Source: Phascolomyces articulosus
Lineage: Eukaryota; Mucoromycota; Mucoromycetes; Mucorales; Lichtheimiaceae
Reading direction: 5' to 3'
NCBI GenBank assembly: GCA_025677815.1
Contig: JAIXMP010000005.1
Coordinates: 372,001-436,000 of the forward strand
Length of the DNA stretch: 64,000 nucleotides
Positions 1 to 13,041 of the stretch are shown here, piece after piece. Position 1 is the stretch's first letter; each line of letters opens with the position of its first letter. The notes beneath the pieces were generated by a model, which saw nothing but the letters and a program-made list of their open reading frames with translations, ran no database searches and was not told where the DNA came from. Position numbers and translations under genes: made by a program.

Positions 1-1181
1 CTTCCTTTATACGTATTCCTCAGATATCCAAATGTTAAATTATTCAAGTATTACCCTAAGAGTAAATTCACCACCTGCATACATATATTCTCGCATAAAT
101 GAATAAGTATTAGAACCGATTTAGACAATTAGCTTCCCTAAACCACGCATTTATTATCGTTATAAATAGTGATCAATATGATTTATGGTGCATTTTAACG
201 TATATTTTATGGAACAGTGTTCATGTAGTGATGCTCTGTTTGTTCAATTAAAAACCGCCTTCATGTTAGTGCTTTTATCGTATTTTATAAACAAGCTGCA
301 ATTGATAGAAGGCTACTCTCTATTTTCAAAGTACTTCTAATGAAACAAATAAGCCCGGCAAGGACAGCGGCAAAGTAACATTAGATACAATTGTCCTCCC
401 AATTTAGATGTTAGAATACATTTTAGCAAATAAAACGAAAGTATCCTCTAATGGAACATTAGGTGATCACCATCGAACAGGAATAATATGCAGTACTAGG
501 ATACTCTTAGTATATTGTCCCTGGTTATATGTAGTAGGGGCATGCAACGAAAACGCTTGTGTTACTATAATTTTCGTTAGTTTTATCATATGCAATATAT
601 TATGTGATGCAAGTAGTTTTCCCCACCTATACATACATACACATCGCAACGTTTGTCATTCATATCCTTCACTGCTCTCTGTTTTTTAGATATTAACATA
701 ATAGCGCCAGTGTAACTCACTACTAATATCGCCTTTGCCATTATCTTTATAATATTAAATATTGAATGGAACACTTTTTACCCATACCATACAAAAAATA
801 AGGTTGAGAAAGAGAAAAATGATATATAATTAAGTTATTAAGAATTGGCTCTTTATCACTTAATTCCAGGGTTAAGTTAGTTTCAATGAATAGTTTCTTC
901 ACCAGATATTATATGTTTACTTATTGCAATATCCCGATGCAAAATGGTGAGTTTCTATGAAAACATTTTGATATAAACGATATGAATGCGACGCTGCTTG
1001 AATATAATTTGACAGAAAGTATTTCATAGCTATGGCAATGATATTAGAAGACTTTTTTCTTACATTGCGTAATTTGAAATAAATTGCGTGAGGAAAAAAG
1101 AATCTCATTTACATTGTTTTTTCCGATTTGTTAAATTTAGCCCTTGATGTCGATCACTGAAACAAAATCATTTCCACAACA
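1..1181. other. Intergenic, upstream of F-box/LRR gene
   Basis: AT-rich sequence with short frames on both strands, none with protein-like composition, splice context or a recognisable motif. I see no RNA gene or repeat. The end near 1100-1181 presumably holds the promoter of the next gene. Confidence 0.5.
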
Positions 1182-3009
1182 ATGATGCATCACAGTGATG
1201 AGCAATGTACTGATTTCATTGAGCAAAGTCCAGATGAAATCATATGCAACATTTTTAGTCATATGGACGAGTACAGCGCAGCCCGAAGCTTGGATGTTTG
1301 TCGAGTTTGGCGTTATAAACTACTGGACTGTCCTAGTCCATGGAGGACCATTATCATTGACGACAATGATATTAGTACTTGGGAAAAACAAAAAGTATTT
1401 CGACTCTTGCCTATTCTTTCTAGCCATGTCGAAAAACTTCATATACGTGCATTACCTAATAGAGTCAAGCAGCACATTGAATTGATCAAAACAGGTGGTT
1501 TTTCCAATTTGAAATTTCTTGTATTTGAATATGACGGTAAAGTACGAGCTTTGTAAATATAATAGAGAATATTACCCATCTTTAATATGTTCATCATGTA
1601 AATAGTTTATTAATATAACTGCTTTTCATATTTTCACACGCACAAATCTACTACTATAAGATGGTGCCCTTTCTCTTGATTTAACAAACTCTATATACAG
1701 TATACTTCCCTACATTGCACAAACGTTGACAAGCTTGGAGCTTGACTCAAATACATTTATGAATATTTCTCTCAAACAACTGCTGCCAATGTGTACAAGA
1801 CTCCAATCAATTAAACTCGATGTCCACTCAATAAGCAAGGATTGGTCTGACTGGCCTCCAAGAACTGATCCACTAAAAAAAGAACAAGATAGGACTTTAC
1901 AATGTTTGAGGAGAATCGATCTATCGTCACAATACCCAGTCTCGATATCAGCTATTGCGCCAATATTTCACCTTGTACCCCATCTACGCAACTTAATACT
2001 AAGATGCTTGTTTGATGGTGAAGGCAATATCTTATCTGTACTGGATAATCATTGTCCTGAATTGGTGGAGATAAGGACAGGTTATCTAAATATACCGTAC
2101 TACAATGAGGAGATTAATACCAACTCAACAACAACCAGTCCAAGTATTGGCACACCGCGAGGGAGCAGTGGTGGTACACTTCAATGTTTGGCAATTAGTC
2201 AACTTTGTTCAGCAAAACCTTTACGTGACCGATTGGCAAGAAATTACGATTCTTTGCGAATCATGGGCCTAAATATGGATCCAGAAGGTAGTCGACATAG
2301 TAACGTTTCTGATTGGTTTGCGCTTTCATCATTTGCCATGAAAAATTTAGAAATCTTATATATTCGAAATGGGTGTCGAGCATTTTATGAACATCTACCC
2401 TTTATTTTACGCTGTTTTCCGTCACTTGAATCCTTGAAAATAGAAAACTATCGCCAAGACAATGACATCTTTGAATTAACCGATATAACAAGTGATAGCC
2501 TATTTGATACAATCGCTGAACTAGAGAAGCTAAGAAGTCTGTATTTACATGATTTTACCATACATGGCCAAGGGTTTAAGCGGATGTTGAGCAGATTTTA
2601 TCATCATCATACTCCCATGATGGAAGGTCGACAACAAAACACTGATTATAAAAGCAGCAGGAACAGTCTACAAGATTTACAAATCCATTATTGTGACGGG
2701 TTATCAGATTCCGTTCTTCAGTTAATTGGTATGATTCAAAGTCTACAGTCTCTTGCAATTTCATGCTATAATATAAGAGATGTTGTACATACTTCCAATA
2801 TAACACAATTTGCACAATCCATTTCGGAACATCTCTCACAATTATCATATCTTGAAATAAGTGGAATACCGCTGACAAAAGAAGCAGTGAAAAGTATAGC
2901 CAAATGTAATAGTCTTGATACGCTATGTTTAGGAGCGATAGCTGGACTTACAGCTGGTCACATCGAGCTACTAAAAAAGAACATTTCCAACGTATACATA
3001 GAAAATTAA
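1182..3009 (+). CDS. F-box / leucine-rich-repeat protein
   Basis: Predicted substrate adaptor of an SCF ubiquitin ligase. Exons 1182-1536 and 1661-3009 give 567 residues. The phase-1 intron (donor GTAAAG, acceptor TATAAG) restores frame exactly and continues the repeat pattern (...VFEYD-DGALSLDL...). An F-box-like segment lies near residues 15-55 (SPDEIICNIFSHMDEYSAARSL, then CRVW and a PSPW motif). The remainder is a string of irregular LRRs (for example LTSLELDSN, LEILYIRNG, LRSLYLHDF, LQSLAISCY, LSYLEISG). This is the usual layout of the large Mucoromycota F-box/LRR families. The substrate cannot be inferred. A start at 1182 is chosen because it precedes the F-box; an ATG at 1185 gives nearly the same protein. 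Confidence 0.85.
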
Positions 3010-3520
3010 TAATATTATAATGTAAACATATTATATATTTATAACACTATTAGATTCACCTGAAAGAATAAATAAAAATAACAATAACTCTGATCGTAGG
3101 CAATGTAAATTTTGCTGTGGGAAAATTTATACTTCAATTTCGTTCCAATATCTAAACACACGTATAGAAAACATTCTACTCACACTCCTTACTAAATAAT
3201 TTTCCTTAGTAATACGTATAAAGAGAAATATACTTCATTTTTTATACGTATTCACTCTATTTTATGCTCTTTACTGTATATTGACGCCATATTGTCTTTC
3301 CTTTGTTTCATTTTATTCAAGTCATTTTTCCAACAACTTTTCTTTCGTTACTGCAAGCCTCAAAGAAAGTTTATCCTCATTAAAACGATTGTAATATCAT
3401 TATAAAATACAACGGAAAAAAGCGATAAGAGGGTTCAATATAAAATCATAAAAATAGAAGGAAAAAATTATGAAAAATATGTATTTTTTATTGTAATAAA
3501 ATCTATAAAGTTGTTGTTTA
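3010..3520. other. Convergent 3' spacer
   Basis: Spacer between the ends of the F-box/LRR gene and the P450 gene. It is AT-rich with poly-A-signal-like AATAAA stretches (for example near 3068) and no coding signal. Confidence 0.5.
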
Positions 3521-5650
3521 TTATATACGTTTAGAAACAAGTACTTTTAGTCCATTCTTGATCGATAATGCCACTCTAACATTATAATCGACCTTTTGAT
3601 CTGGATTGTAAAGTGAGAATTTGTATCTTCGAATGAGTGTTATTAATGTGGTGAGCCCTTCTACAATTGCCATCCTTTCACCTAGTATTATTGAAGAAAG
3701 AAAAAAGAATGTCCATGCATGTTAATGAGATATTGATACAAGGTCGTATCTATATCAATATAATCATCTATATAGAAAAATCTTACCTAAACAAGCACGT
3801 GGCCCAATATTGAACACTGGCCATTGTCCTTTTTCCTCTTTATACAATGTTCCGTCCTCAAGTATCCATCTTTCTGGTTTGAATTCAAGGCAATCAGAAC
3901 CCCATATTTTACTACTACGTCCTTGTGCATAATTACTCCAAGAAATCACATTTCCCTTTCTAATCTCAGTTCCATCGGGCCATATATCGTCTTCTACAGC
4001 TACTCTTTGGTTTACTGGAATGGGTGGATGCAATCTCATTGATTCGTAGAAGCTATATTTTCATTTAAAAAAAAGTACATACTATGTTAGTATAAACATA
4101 GCATCAACAGTATATTGAATAATAAATAAAGAACATTTTCAACGTTACACAGCATGAGCATAGTTCATCTTTTTGGCAGCTTCATAAAGTTTAACTGGAT
4201 CCAGGTCTTGCTGATAATTATCGCTTGGTAAATATGAGTCAATTTCTTCAAGGAACTTGGCCTCTACATCTGGGTTCGTCATTATGCTATACATTGTCCA
4301 TACGATAGATGCAGAGGTTGTTTCTCGGCCGGCAGAGATGGTACCGAGGATTACATGTCGGAGATCTTTATCAGTAAATGGTTCACCGTTTTCGTTTTTG
4401 GTATCCATAAACTGTGATAACAAATCATTGAACTTTTTTCCGTTCTGAATATCTTTTCGTCTTTCAGAAATAACTTCGTTTGCAAATTGATCAAGCTCTT
4501 TGTAATGCTGAGAAATGGATTTTGTATGCGGATGAAGCAATGGATGCAGTTTATCCATAATGGGTGTAAATGGATTCATGTACAAATCCACAATGTGATC
4601 GATACTTGTATCAAAAGATTCAGCTAGTGGCACAACACCTTCTTGCGTCAACATTTTTAAATCTTTACCAAACCCAATCCTATTTATTAAAAAAAGCAGT
4701 ATAAGATAAAGATTCTGTACCCTTATCCTATCCTATGATTTTTCCTTCCTTCCGCTAACAAATGGTAAATATATATATACGTACTGAACAAACGAATCCA
4801 TTGTGAATTTTAATATGAGTTGCTGTAAATCCAAGACGGAGCCATTTGTTGCATATTGATCAAGGACATCGTGTGTAATAACACCGAGATTTTTTGCAAA
4901 GACACGATCAAAACATTTTTGAAGATCTTTTGTACCAAATACTCGACTAGCAGTCTTTCGATGGAATCTCCATGTGGCTCCATCATGTACAAAAATACCA
5001 TCACCAAAAAATTGCTTGGAACAACGCCTATTGTTATATAAATGGTTAATAATGAATGAGTACATTGAATAATAAACCTAGCCAGGCGCCATCCCATTAA
5101 AATTTAAATTTACGTACTTTAATTCGGTATCCTTGTTGTAGTTAGTATAGTTATCTTTTCCGAGTTAATTTTAGTTTTTGCATGTCAATTACATTTATAC
5201 AAAGTTATTATCGGCAATGCCGTTGGATAATGAAAGTTTCTTACTTTTAAGGATATGAGTAATGTTTCTTGGGTCTATTGTCGTCACTGTCAACGATATT
5301 AATATTGATGAGTTAATCCTATAGCACAGAACCAAATAAATTATATAAAATGATTAGAAATATAAAATTAAGGTAGTCGATATAATTAAAAAAACACCAT
5401 ACATTGTCATTGTATTTAATTTTTCAAGGTGCTCATGTTGAGCATCATAAAATCGACTGACTTCTTTAAGTTGTTGAAAGAATGTTCCTATCAATGGATA
5501 CCCTTTTACTTGTGGAATTCCTTTTTGAACATCCTCAAATACAGCGCGGTCAGGATATTTGAAAGCCAAATAACTGAGGATACCAAGGGCTGCACCACCA
5601 ATCACTGTAGCTGCTGAAAGATAACTGTTATTACCACTACTTGAGGACAT
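3521..5650 (-). CDS. Cytochrome P450 monooxygenase, seven exons
   Basis: Heme-thiolate oxygenase, probably ER-anchored and acting on a hydrophobic substrate. Exons: 5650-5398, 5286-5245, 5154-5118, 5027-4785, 4679-4149, 4052-3787, 3681-3521; 1533 nt, 510 residues, normal length. Visible motifs are a hydrophobic N-terminus (ATVIGGAALGILSYLAF), KGYPLIGTF proline/glycine hinge, FGDGIFVHDG, the I-helix AGRETT (308-313), ExxR as ESMR (372-375), PERW (428-431) and the heme loop FNIGPRACLG with cysteine 456. The last intron splits the CLG-ER heme-loop codons. Two very short exons (42 and 37 nt) encode TTIDPRNITHILK and NYTNYNKDTEL. The motif set resembles the CYP52/CYP4-like fatty-acid or alkane hydroxylase side of fungal P450s, but the exact family and substrate are inference. 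The first donor (G|GTGTTT) is the weakest junction. Confidence 0.88.
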
Positions 5651-7277
5651 TTTTCTTATGATTCTTATTCCAAGATAAAAGTTAGAAATGTATATTCAAA
5701 GAAGAAGAGTGAAAAATATAAAAGATATTTTTTTGGTTTATTCTATTCTAAATTTAATAGAAGTACGTACGATACTTATAAATACTCTCATTGATCAATA
5801 CAAAATAGGGTTTTGCATGGGATAAAAATGAAGTGGCGCAGGGACGGGAAGAAGAGGGAGTAAATGATCTTTGTTTTGCATAATATAATGATATAATTCT
5901 GTTTGAGAATTTAAACTTGTACTACACTTAAATCAAGTAGTTTTATCCTGTTGGTGGCTTTTTTATACACTTCTTCCCTAATAAAACATCTTTTTTTTTC
6001 TATAGAACAGCAAGGTGATATTTAAAAAGTGCTGCTTAGGAACAATATTTTATTTTTAGTATACTATATACTAGTTTATATGTGTGCGATATTTGGCCAA
6101 AAAAAAAACAGACATATCAAATCAATAAACAAGTGTACCCAGGTCAAAAGCCTGAATTTATTACTAATTCTTTGAAAATCTTGTTTATCCAGATGACTAT
6201 AAAACGACAAGATTGATACCCAAAAATAAAAGTAAGAGAGGGGTTTAAGGATAAAAGGGCTTTTTTTTGTAAAGCCAAAGAATAAATATTGCTGGAAAGG
6301 TGCGGTAGCTATTACGCATGATAATTATTATCCAATGCAAAAGTATAATTTTAACGAAGTGGAATTTAACCCATAATATATTCTTTATGATTCAAACCAT
6401 TCTTTTGATATTTAATAGGAGTTTTTTTATAATAAATAAAGAGTCTATACTATAGGGTCTACTTCTTTTATCCTTGTTGGTATCATGTTTGTGACAGAAA
6501 CCTGTCTATTATTGTTATGTACTGAAGGCGAAAGGGATTTTATAATAAAGTCACCAGAAGAGGCGAATTCGGAAGGGGCGCCGCTAAAATGCCAACTTTT
6601 CTTTTTGTAGCTTATTTTTAGAAATATTATAACTATTCTACCTTTGGTTAGCCATCATGACTAGAGCCTATTTCAAAAATATACGTACAAATGATGTGTC
6701 ATGTTAAGTTTGGTTAAAAATACTTGTATGGGTAATATAAAAACAAAATGTTGTAATTGTTTGCTTCAATAAATGATTATCTTAAAATGCCTCAGCCCTT
6801 GATTTTGGTACCTTTTTCTCTTCACTTGCTAATTATAGTACAACTCCCTGCATAATGGACAACAGTAACAAATCCACATGATTCAATTTTCATTGTGTTG
6901 TGTTACACCCAAAAAAGCTGATCCCATTAAGTTTCATCATTGTACAAACAAAAATATTCAGTATTACCCAAAATCGATATGGTTACTTTCATAAGAAAAT
7001 GGAACTTTTATAAATAATCCTAAAATTCGATCGATGATATTCTTCCGATCATTTTTGATACGTAAAAGTAAATTAATAATACATACGGGATGATTTTTCG
7101 AATAGCTACTATTAATTTCCCCCCAAGTCTTATATAAGTTTTTTCAAAATTATATAACATTTTCTTGTAGTAATTAGCTACTATTTTATTAATTATATGA
7201 TATTCTTTTACATTATAAATCATCTACTATATACATTATAGGTATATATACTACTACTGTTGGTTTTGTCATTACTA
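5651..7277. other. Intergenic, P450 upstream region
   Basis: About 1.6 kb of AT-rich sequence upstream of the P450 start and downstream of the first MFS gene. There are short poly-T and poly-A runs and no frame with protein-like character. Nothing further recognised. Confidence 0.5.
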
Positions 7278-9421
7278 TTATGTATGATATACAAAATATA
7301 AATTTGTCTTGTCTGTTAAATCATCCTCTTCCACATGCTGGGATTGCGGTGGCAGTTTCCCGTCGGCTTTCAGTTGTTGACGTCGACGGTTTTCTCGTAT
7401 ATAACTCCATCTCAAGTAGAGGAATAATAAGGCTGTTATCGCTACTACTACAATCAAAACAACCATAGCTGGCATATATCGTGGAGCGAAGTCTTCTCGA
7501 ATTAAAAGAGGTCCAACAAAGTTGCCCACACAGTAGGTGGCCGTAATAGTACCCATATAAAAGGATTTCTTTGTATAACCAGCGATATTAACAGATGATA
7601 TTGTTAGAAAAATAGTATACTGTGGACCAACAATTGCTAAAAAGATACCGGAGAGGATACCGCCACCTTCAGGCACCACAAGTAGCAGAATAAGACCGAG
7701 AATTGTGATGGCACATCCAAGGACACCAATGTAAGCATTTTCTTTATAACGTTTACTAAGGTAGGCTGCCAAAGAAATAAGAATAATGGCAATAACACTG
7801 GAAGGGATACTTAGTAAGATCGATAGTGCATCCTTTTCGTTGTTGATGAATAAAAAAAATTAGAGAACCAGAGAAAATGTTGCGCATTTGTTAATATATA
7901 TGCCATTTTATTCCTCTCTTCCCTTCCTCAAAAAAAAAAATCTTGAAACATATATACTTACTGAAAAATGACCCAAGGTGTTAAGGATGAGAGTCGAATA
8001 AAGACTTAAAGCACCATTTACTAGATTTAATAACAACGCAATCAAAAGATAGCAATAAAGACTCAATTCTTTCACTGATTCCCAAATATGCTGGTAGTTC
8101 ATACTTTTTTGTTGGACCATGGCACTATCTTGTATACGTTCTTCTACTATTTTCTTTTCGATAGAATTGAGCCTGAACCAACGTGAATTAGCTTTATCTG
8201 GAAGAAAGATAAAGATAATACATCCCAAGACGCTTGTAGCCGCGCCTAATACGATCATATACCTGTGTAATTGTTAAGACTGTTTTTATTAACAAATGCA
8301 ACAGAAACGATTTTGGATTTTATGATATAAAAATAATAATGCACATTACCATTTCCATGAACTTAATCCAGAAACACCCCCCATACTTAAAAATCCGTAT
8401 CCAATTAATCCTCCCATAGCACCACCAAATGCCATAGTCGATGGTACAACACTAAATAATGCTGATTGCTCCCTCCGGCGATACAATAATGCAATTAGCA
8501 TAAGAATACCTATATTAATAGTATTAATAATGATGGATAATAATAACATACAAAAGTATATGTAATAATTAGGTTACTTACTGGGAGTAGCACCACTCTA
8601 TAATTATCAATAGAAATTAAGCAACATTTATTTAGTTTTAACACTAACAAATATGATACCAAATTCCCCGCCTCTCACTCTCTCTTTATTTACAAAAAAT
8701 GTACCAGTGACCTACTTCAAAAAAACCTAATAAACAACGGAGAACAGCAAGCTGTGTAAAATTAGTGACCAAAGCAGTACACGCAAGTGTTGCACCCCAG
8801 AGTACTAATAGGACACCCATATATTTTGAAAGTGGAAATCGATGCATAAAATATTGATTGGGAAACTATTTAATATAATAATTATTGATAAGCTTATAAG
8901 TAATAGATAATGATATGAAGTTTTTTTTAATAAAAACTTTATATACCAGGAATACAAGAAAACCAATGTAATAAAGTGCACCTGATAGACCAAACTCATC
9001 TTCACTTATATTGGTATCTTCAAACAGGTTCATGACAGCTGAATAATTTAAAGTAATTTTATCCAAATACTACGAAATTTATATCAAAAAACGTGGTCAA
9101 CACTTTAATATAATCATAATCGGTGTGGTATAAAAAATATTTATATCTGTGTACCTGTAGAAAAACAATAATAAATATGAAGGGTGTTGTAATCCAGTTC
9201 ATTTTTTTGAGAAGCTTTTTTTCTTCTGGTGAATATACAAATTCATCTTCCTCTTCATTTTCTATCATTGTTTTACTGGAAGTACTTTTCTTATCAATAT
9301 TTTGTAGTTGTTGGTTCACTGTCATTGTACTATTAGTAGCAGCAACTGCTGCCTCGTCGTCCAAAAGTGGATCATGGACGAATATATCATCAGGGGTTCT
9401 TCTTTGCTGCTCAGTCACCAT
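7278..9421 (-). CDS. MFS transporter, ACS (Dal5/Tna1-like) family, with a 14-nt micro-exon
   Basis: Probable plasma-membrane symporter of small organic anions (allantoate, nicotinate or similar); substrate unknown. Exons: 9421-9155, 9069-8947, 8865-8705, 8595-8582, 8509-8350, 8262-7962, 7832-7278; 526 residues, normal for the family. Diagnostic features are the pre-TM1 EEKKLLKKMNW, the YLDKITLNYSA motif after TM1, GALYYIGFLVFLFPNQ around TM2, and the RCLLGFFEVGHCGATPS-YRRREQ region around TM4-5, then the family-typical central loop and second half (DALSILLSIPSSVIA, RWSYIRENRRR). Exon four is only 14 nt with perfect flanking sites (acceptor TATAGAG, donor GTAAGT) and is needed to restore CGATPS. 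It neighbours a second ACS transporter on the same strand. Confidence 0.87.
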
Positions 9422-9921
9422 ATTGATGTGTCCATAAAAAAAGTATTATCTGTGTCAGAAAGAAAAGGGATGAGGGACAAGGCGGGAAGGAAGGTGATCT
9501 TTTTTTTTAAAAAAAAAAGCCATCATCAACGAACTAAAAAATCTTGTTTCCTCCAGGTGGCTCATATATTATGGTACCTTGGGAACGAATTAGGAAATCA
9601 ATGCATAAAAAAAAGTTACGAGACGAGGCTGAGTAAAAAAGTATAAAAATATAAACTTGCAGGGACAGCTGTGACATACAAATGTTATAAAGAGAATATG
9701 TCTCAACTCTTAGTTTGCTTTGTAATATCGATTTCAAGGAGCATACTTTTTCAGCGAAATATTAACAAAAGCTTTAATTGAAACAACAATAATCAACGCG
9801 ACAAGAACATTATACATTCCTAACTTTTTCTTTGGCTCTTGCATTCTTGTGTCATTACATTGGCAACACTACTAATGTTTACTATTCTATTGAATTAATA
9901 ACGGTAACGACAATAACAACA

Positions 9922-10240
9922 ATGACATTCATTAGTCTAATCGAAACAATAACTACAACAATTCCTCATGAAGTAACCAAAAAAGAACTGGAAGAACAAA
10001 AAGAATTTGCCAGAAAGGAAGGTGAGACAAGTGGAATAAAACTCTCATATATTAATCTTTAGTAGTACTCGAATGATCTTGACAAAATATAATATTTTTT
10101 TCCTTTTAACACCTAGTTAATATTGCATGAATAAATCTTTTATAGTATTGAACTTTGTTGCTTGTATGGTGCATAATTCTCATTCCGCTTTAGGCTCTAT
10201 CCCAGGGAAACTGCATACCAAGGATCAAATAGCAATATGA
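9922..10240 (+). CDS. Possible tiny spliced ORF, 48 residues
   Basis: Exons 9922-10021 and 10194-10240, joined through a phase-1 intron (donor GTGAGA, acceptor CGCTTTAG after a pyrimidine tract). The protein is hydrophilic after a short hydrophobic start, with EVTKKELEEQKEFARKEG followed by SIPGKLHTKDQIAI and a stop. The helical charged character and the exact frame match across a plausible intron suggest coding. The frame is open upstream to 9832, so the true start may be earlier. I do not recognise the family. It lies between two MFS genes of opposite strand. It could also be a terminal fragment of a lost gene. Confidence 0.4.
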
Positions 10241-10820
10241 CAAACTAAGCAAAGAGTCCTTCTTCTGGTTCATCTGCAGCACATATTCAAATATACAATA
10301 TACTATGAATAATGCTGCAAATCAAGAATACTTTTTTTTTTTTACTTTTGTTACATAGATACACCCTCCACCTGGCGCATCCACGATATCTCCTTGTACA
10401 TACAGGATGAGACACTATCACACACCGAAACAAAATCAATCAATGAATATATACAAGAGCTGCTCTGATAGTAATTAACATAGTTGCTGAAAAATATCCC
10501 AAGGTTTGTGAGAATCTTTCATGACAATACTTTATGAATAGAAGTATAAACTGGTATGATTATATGGATTATATATGTCAGTAAAGAAGTACTAAAAAAA
10601 TAGTAGAGATGATAAGATAAGAGAAGAATTTTAGACAAAACATTATAGTTACTCTATGTATTAAACTTTTTTCTAAAAGAAAGCCTATGAAATATATCTG
10701 AAATCAGGGTGCTATGAATGATATAAAGTAAATAAATAAAAAGCGTTAACGTATAATACAAGATTATTTTTCAACATAATAGTCAACAAATTCTTTAAAA
10801 GTACTACAACAATAAGAATA
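10241..10820. other. Intergenic spacer
   Basis: AT-rich spacer between the tiny ORF and the 3' end of the second MFS gene, with no coding or RNA signal that I can see. Confidence 0.45.
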
Positions 10821-13041
10821 CTAAGCTTCATCATAGATGCAAATAATAGATACCTTATCACAAAGTTCTTCGTTGTTTTTGATAACTACTTGTCGTTCTT
10901 CAATAGTCATATTTCTACGTTTCTTGTTTATATAAATAAAAGAAAATTTGATACTGAAAGCAATAAGAGAAACACCCAACATGACACCCACACACGCCGC
11001 ATGTCCATGGATATAATACGGTCCATCATTAGCTCTATACAATTGTCCCGCGACAATTCCTCCAATATTCCCGAAACTATTTACAGTAGCAATGGCGACA
11101 GAACGTTTTGTGGATCCTAGAAAATTGTTGGTAATCCAAGGCATATTTATACCACAAGCAGAATAAATACCAGACGTGACAATCATGGTGGAAATATAGA
11201 GACCCACTGTATGTTTTAATACGATAAGCAATATAAATCCAACCCCAGCAATAAAGGAAGGAATAGCCACATGAAGTCCTCGTTCACTTTGTTTATCAGC
11301 ACTGATGCCAGTGAGAATGGTGAAAAAACAAGCTAATTTTATGAAATAAGTATATACGATGAGATACACTTGAGGGTTTTCACTAAATATTATTATTTAC
11401 CTACAACCCAAGGAGGTGAACTCATGGCTTGTGCAATCAATGCATCAAAGCCCATTCCATGAATAATGGTTGGAAGAAACATGCTGACACTATAGATACC
11501 AGTAACAAGGCAAAAGGTCAATATTGAAAAACTATACGTTTTCCAATCCCTGAACACGGCAAAAAACTGTTTCTTTGAAAATTCGATTTCCTTGTTTTCT
11601 AAATCAGACCCATTATCTTTGGAAAGCAACTCCAATAGCACTTTTTTTTCGTGTTCCTTCAGGACTATATGCATATAGTTTAAGAAGAATGTCTGTGCGC
11701 CCTATTCCTTTTTCATTGTATATTTATATAACTTACAAGAACTTGTCTCTGGAAAATCAGGTAATGCAACAAGACAAACAATAGACATGACCAAGGTTGG
11801 AATAGACTCAATGATAAAGATCCATTGCCATCCAGACAACCCTTGTCGACCATCAAGTTTCATGAGTCCATAGGCCTAATAAAATAGTCAGAAAGATCTT
11901 ATAATTAACAATTTTATACTAACAGTACTGTAGGGGATAAATTGATTATCCCATCTCATTGCTCTATTTTTCTCTCTATGAAACAACATGATGATGCTTC
12001 ATCATCATCATCATCATATTCATTATAATATTTATACTTACTAAAACTCCACCAAATGCCTTTTTGAATATTCGTTTAAATTCAAGAGGATTTTAAATAA
12101 GTTCAGAACGAAGTTTAATAACTGTAAATAACGATTGCCTTTATTTCACATGATGTATATGAAAAAAAACCCTGTTCTCACATACCCCAGCACACGTAGA
12201 ACAACCATAAAAAATGGCAATACGTCGAGCTTGTTCATTTTTTGTATACCATCTTGATAAATAAAAAATAATAGCAGGTATCAATCCAGCCTATATGGAA
12301 TCAGAGCAGTAACATGTTTATTTTTTTCTCGTTATGTAAAATTCCCATAACATGGATTATTTAAAACATCTCTCCTTTTTCTTAGGGAACCTGTAATTAT
12401 TTACCTCAGCAACTCCAAGAAATAGACGAGCAACAATTAATTGAGTACCATTTTTCACAGCTGCCATGGAACACATTATCACACCCCATACTCCCATTAA
12501 AATAGCCATCCATATTCTTGGTCCAATTTTATTTAGCATCATATTAGCAGGTACTTCGAAAATAATCTATATATCAATAAAAATTATTATCGTTTAGAAG
12601 AATAGGGAAAAAGAGAAGCATCACTTTTGTCGCTATCATCGTCATTTGCTGAATATACTATAACTTACATATCCAACAAAAAATATGGATAAAGCATTAT
12701 TGAATTCGCTTTCAGTCATCTTTGTGTCTTCTAATAATCCGGCTAATTTTGCATTGCCTATATGCAATGTATAAAGCATCAATCCATACTATCACAATAG
12801 CTCGTTTTTTATTCTAAGAGTGTAGAATGATTTTACCAATATTAACTCGATCCAGAAATGAACACAAGTAAAATAGACATACGAGCGGGAGAATCCGTAC
12901 ATCACGCTTTCGTGTTATATGACGAATTTCTTCCTCTCCATAATTGTTATTAGTAGGATGATGGTTTACTACTATGTCATTTTTTATATAATTGGATGAC
13001 GGATTCCCAATAGGCATATTCACGACGTTTTTCCCGTCCAT
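10821..13041 (-). CDS. MFS transporter, ACS (Dal5/Tna1-like) family, with an 18-nt micro-exon
   Basis: Second member of the anion:cation symporter group; substrate unknown. Exons: 13041-12837, 12757-12669, 12566-12405, 12290-12186, 12059-12042, 11875-11737, 11664-11401, 11332-10821; 497 residues. Motifs are ITRKRDVRILPLVCLFYLCS and FLDRVNIGNAK at TM1, FEVPANMMLNKIGPR at TM2-3, ARLFLGVAEAGLIPAIIFYL at TM4-5, RWYTKNEQ, LDGRQGLSGWQWIFIIE at TM6, then PETSSFLKEHEK in the central loop. The 18-nt exon supplies AFGGVL, which the family needs before AYGLMKLDG. The last exon carries the final membrane segments and the basic tail NKKRRNMTIEERQ. It is a clear paralogue of the neighbouring transporter, but introns sit at different places, so this is not a recent duplication. 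Confidence 0.87.

Noticed and set aside
408..689. 93-codon frame near the left edge
   Set aside because: Irregular composition, no motif, no splice partner and no family resemblance.
12001..12020. CATCAT repeat as a CRISPR-like or regulatory array
   Set aside because: A simple trinucleotide run inside an intron of the second MFS gene; no spacers.
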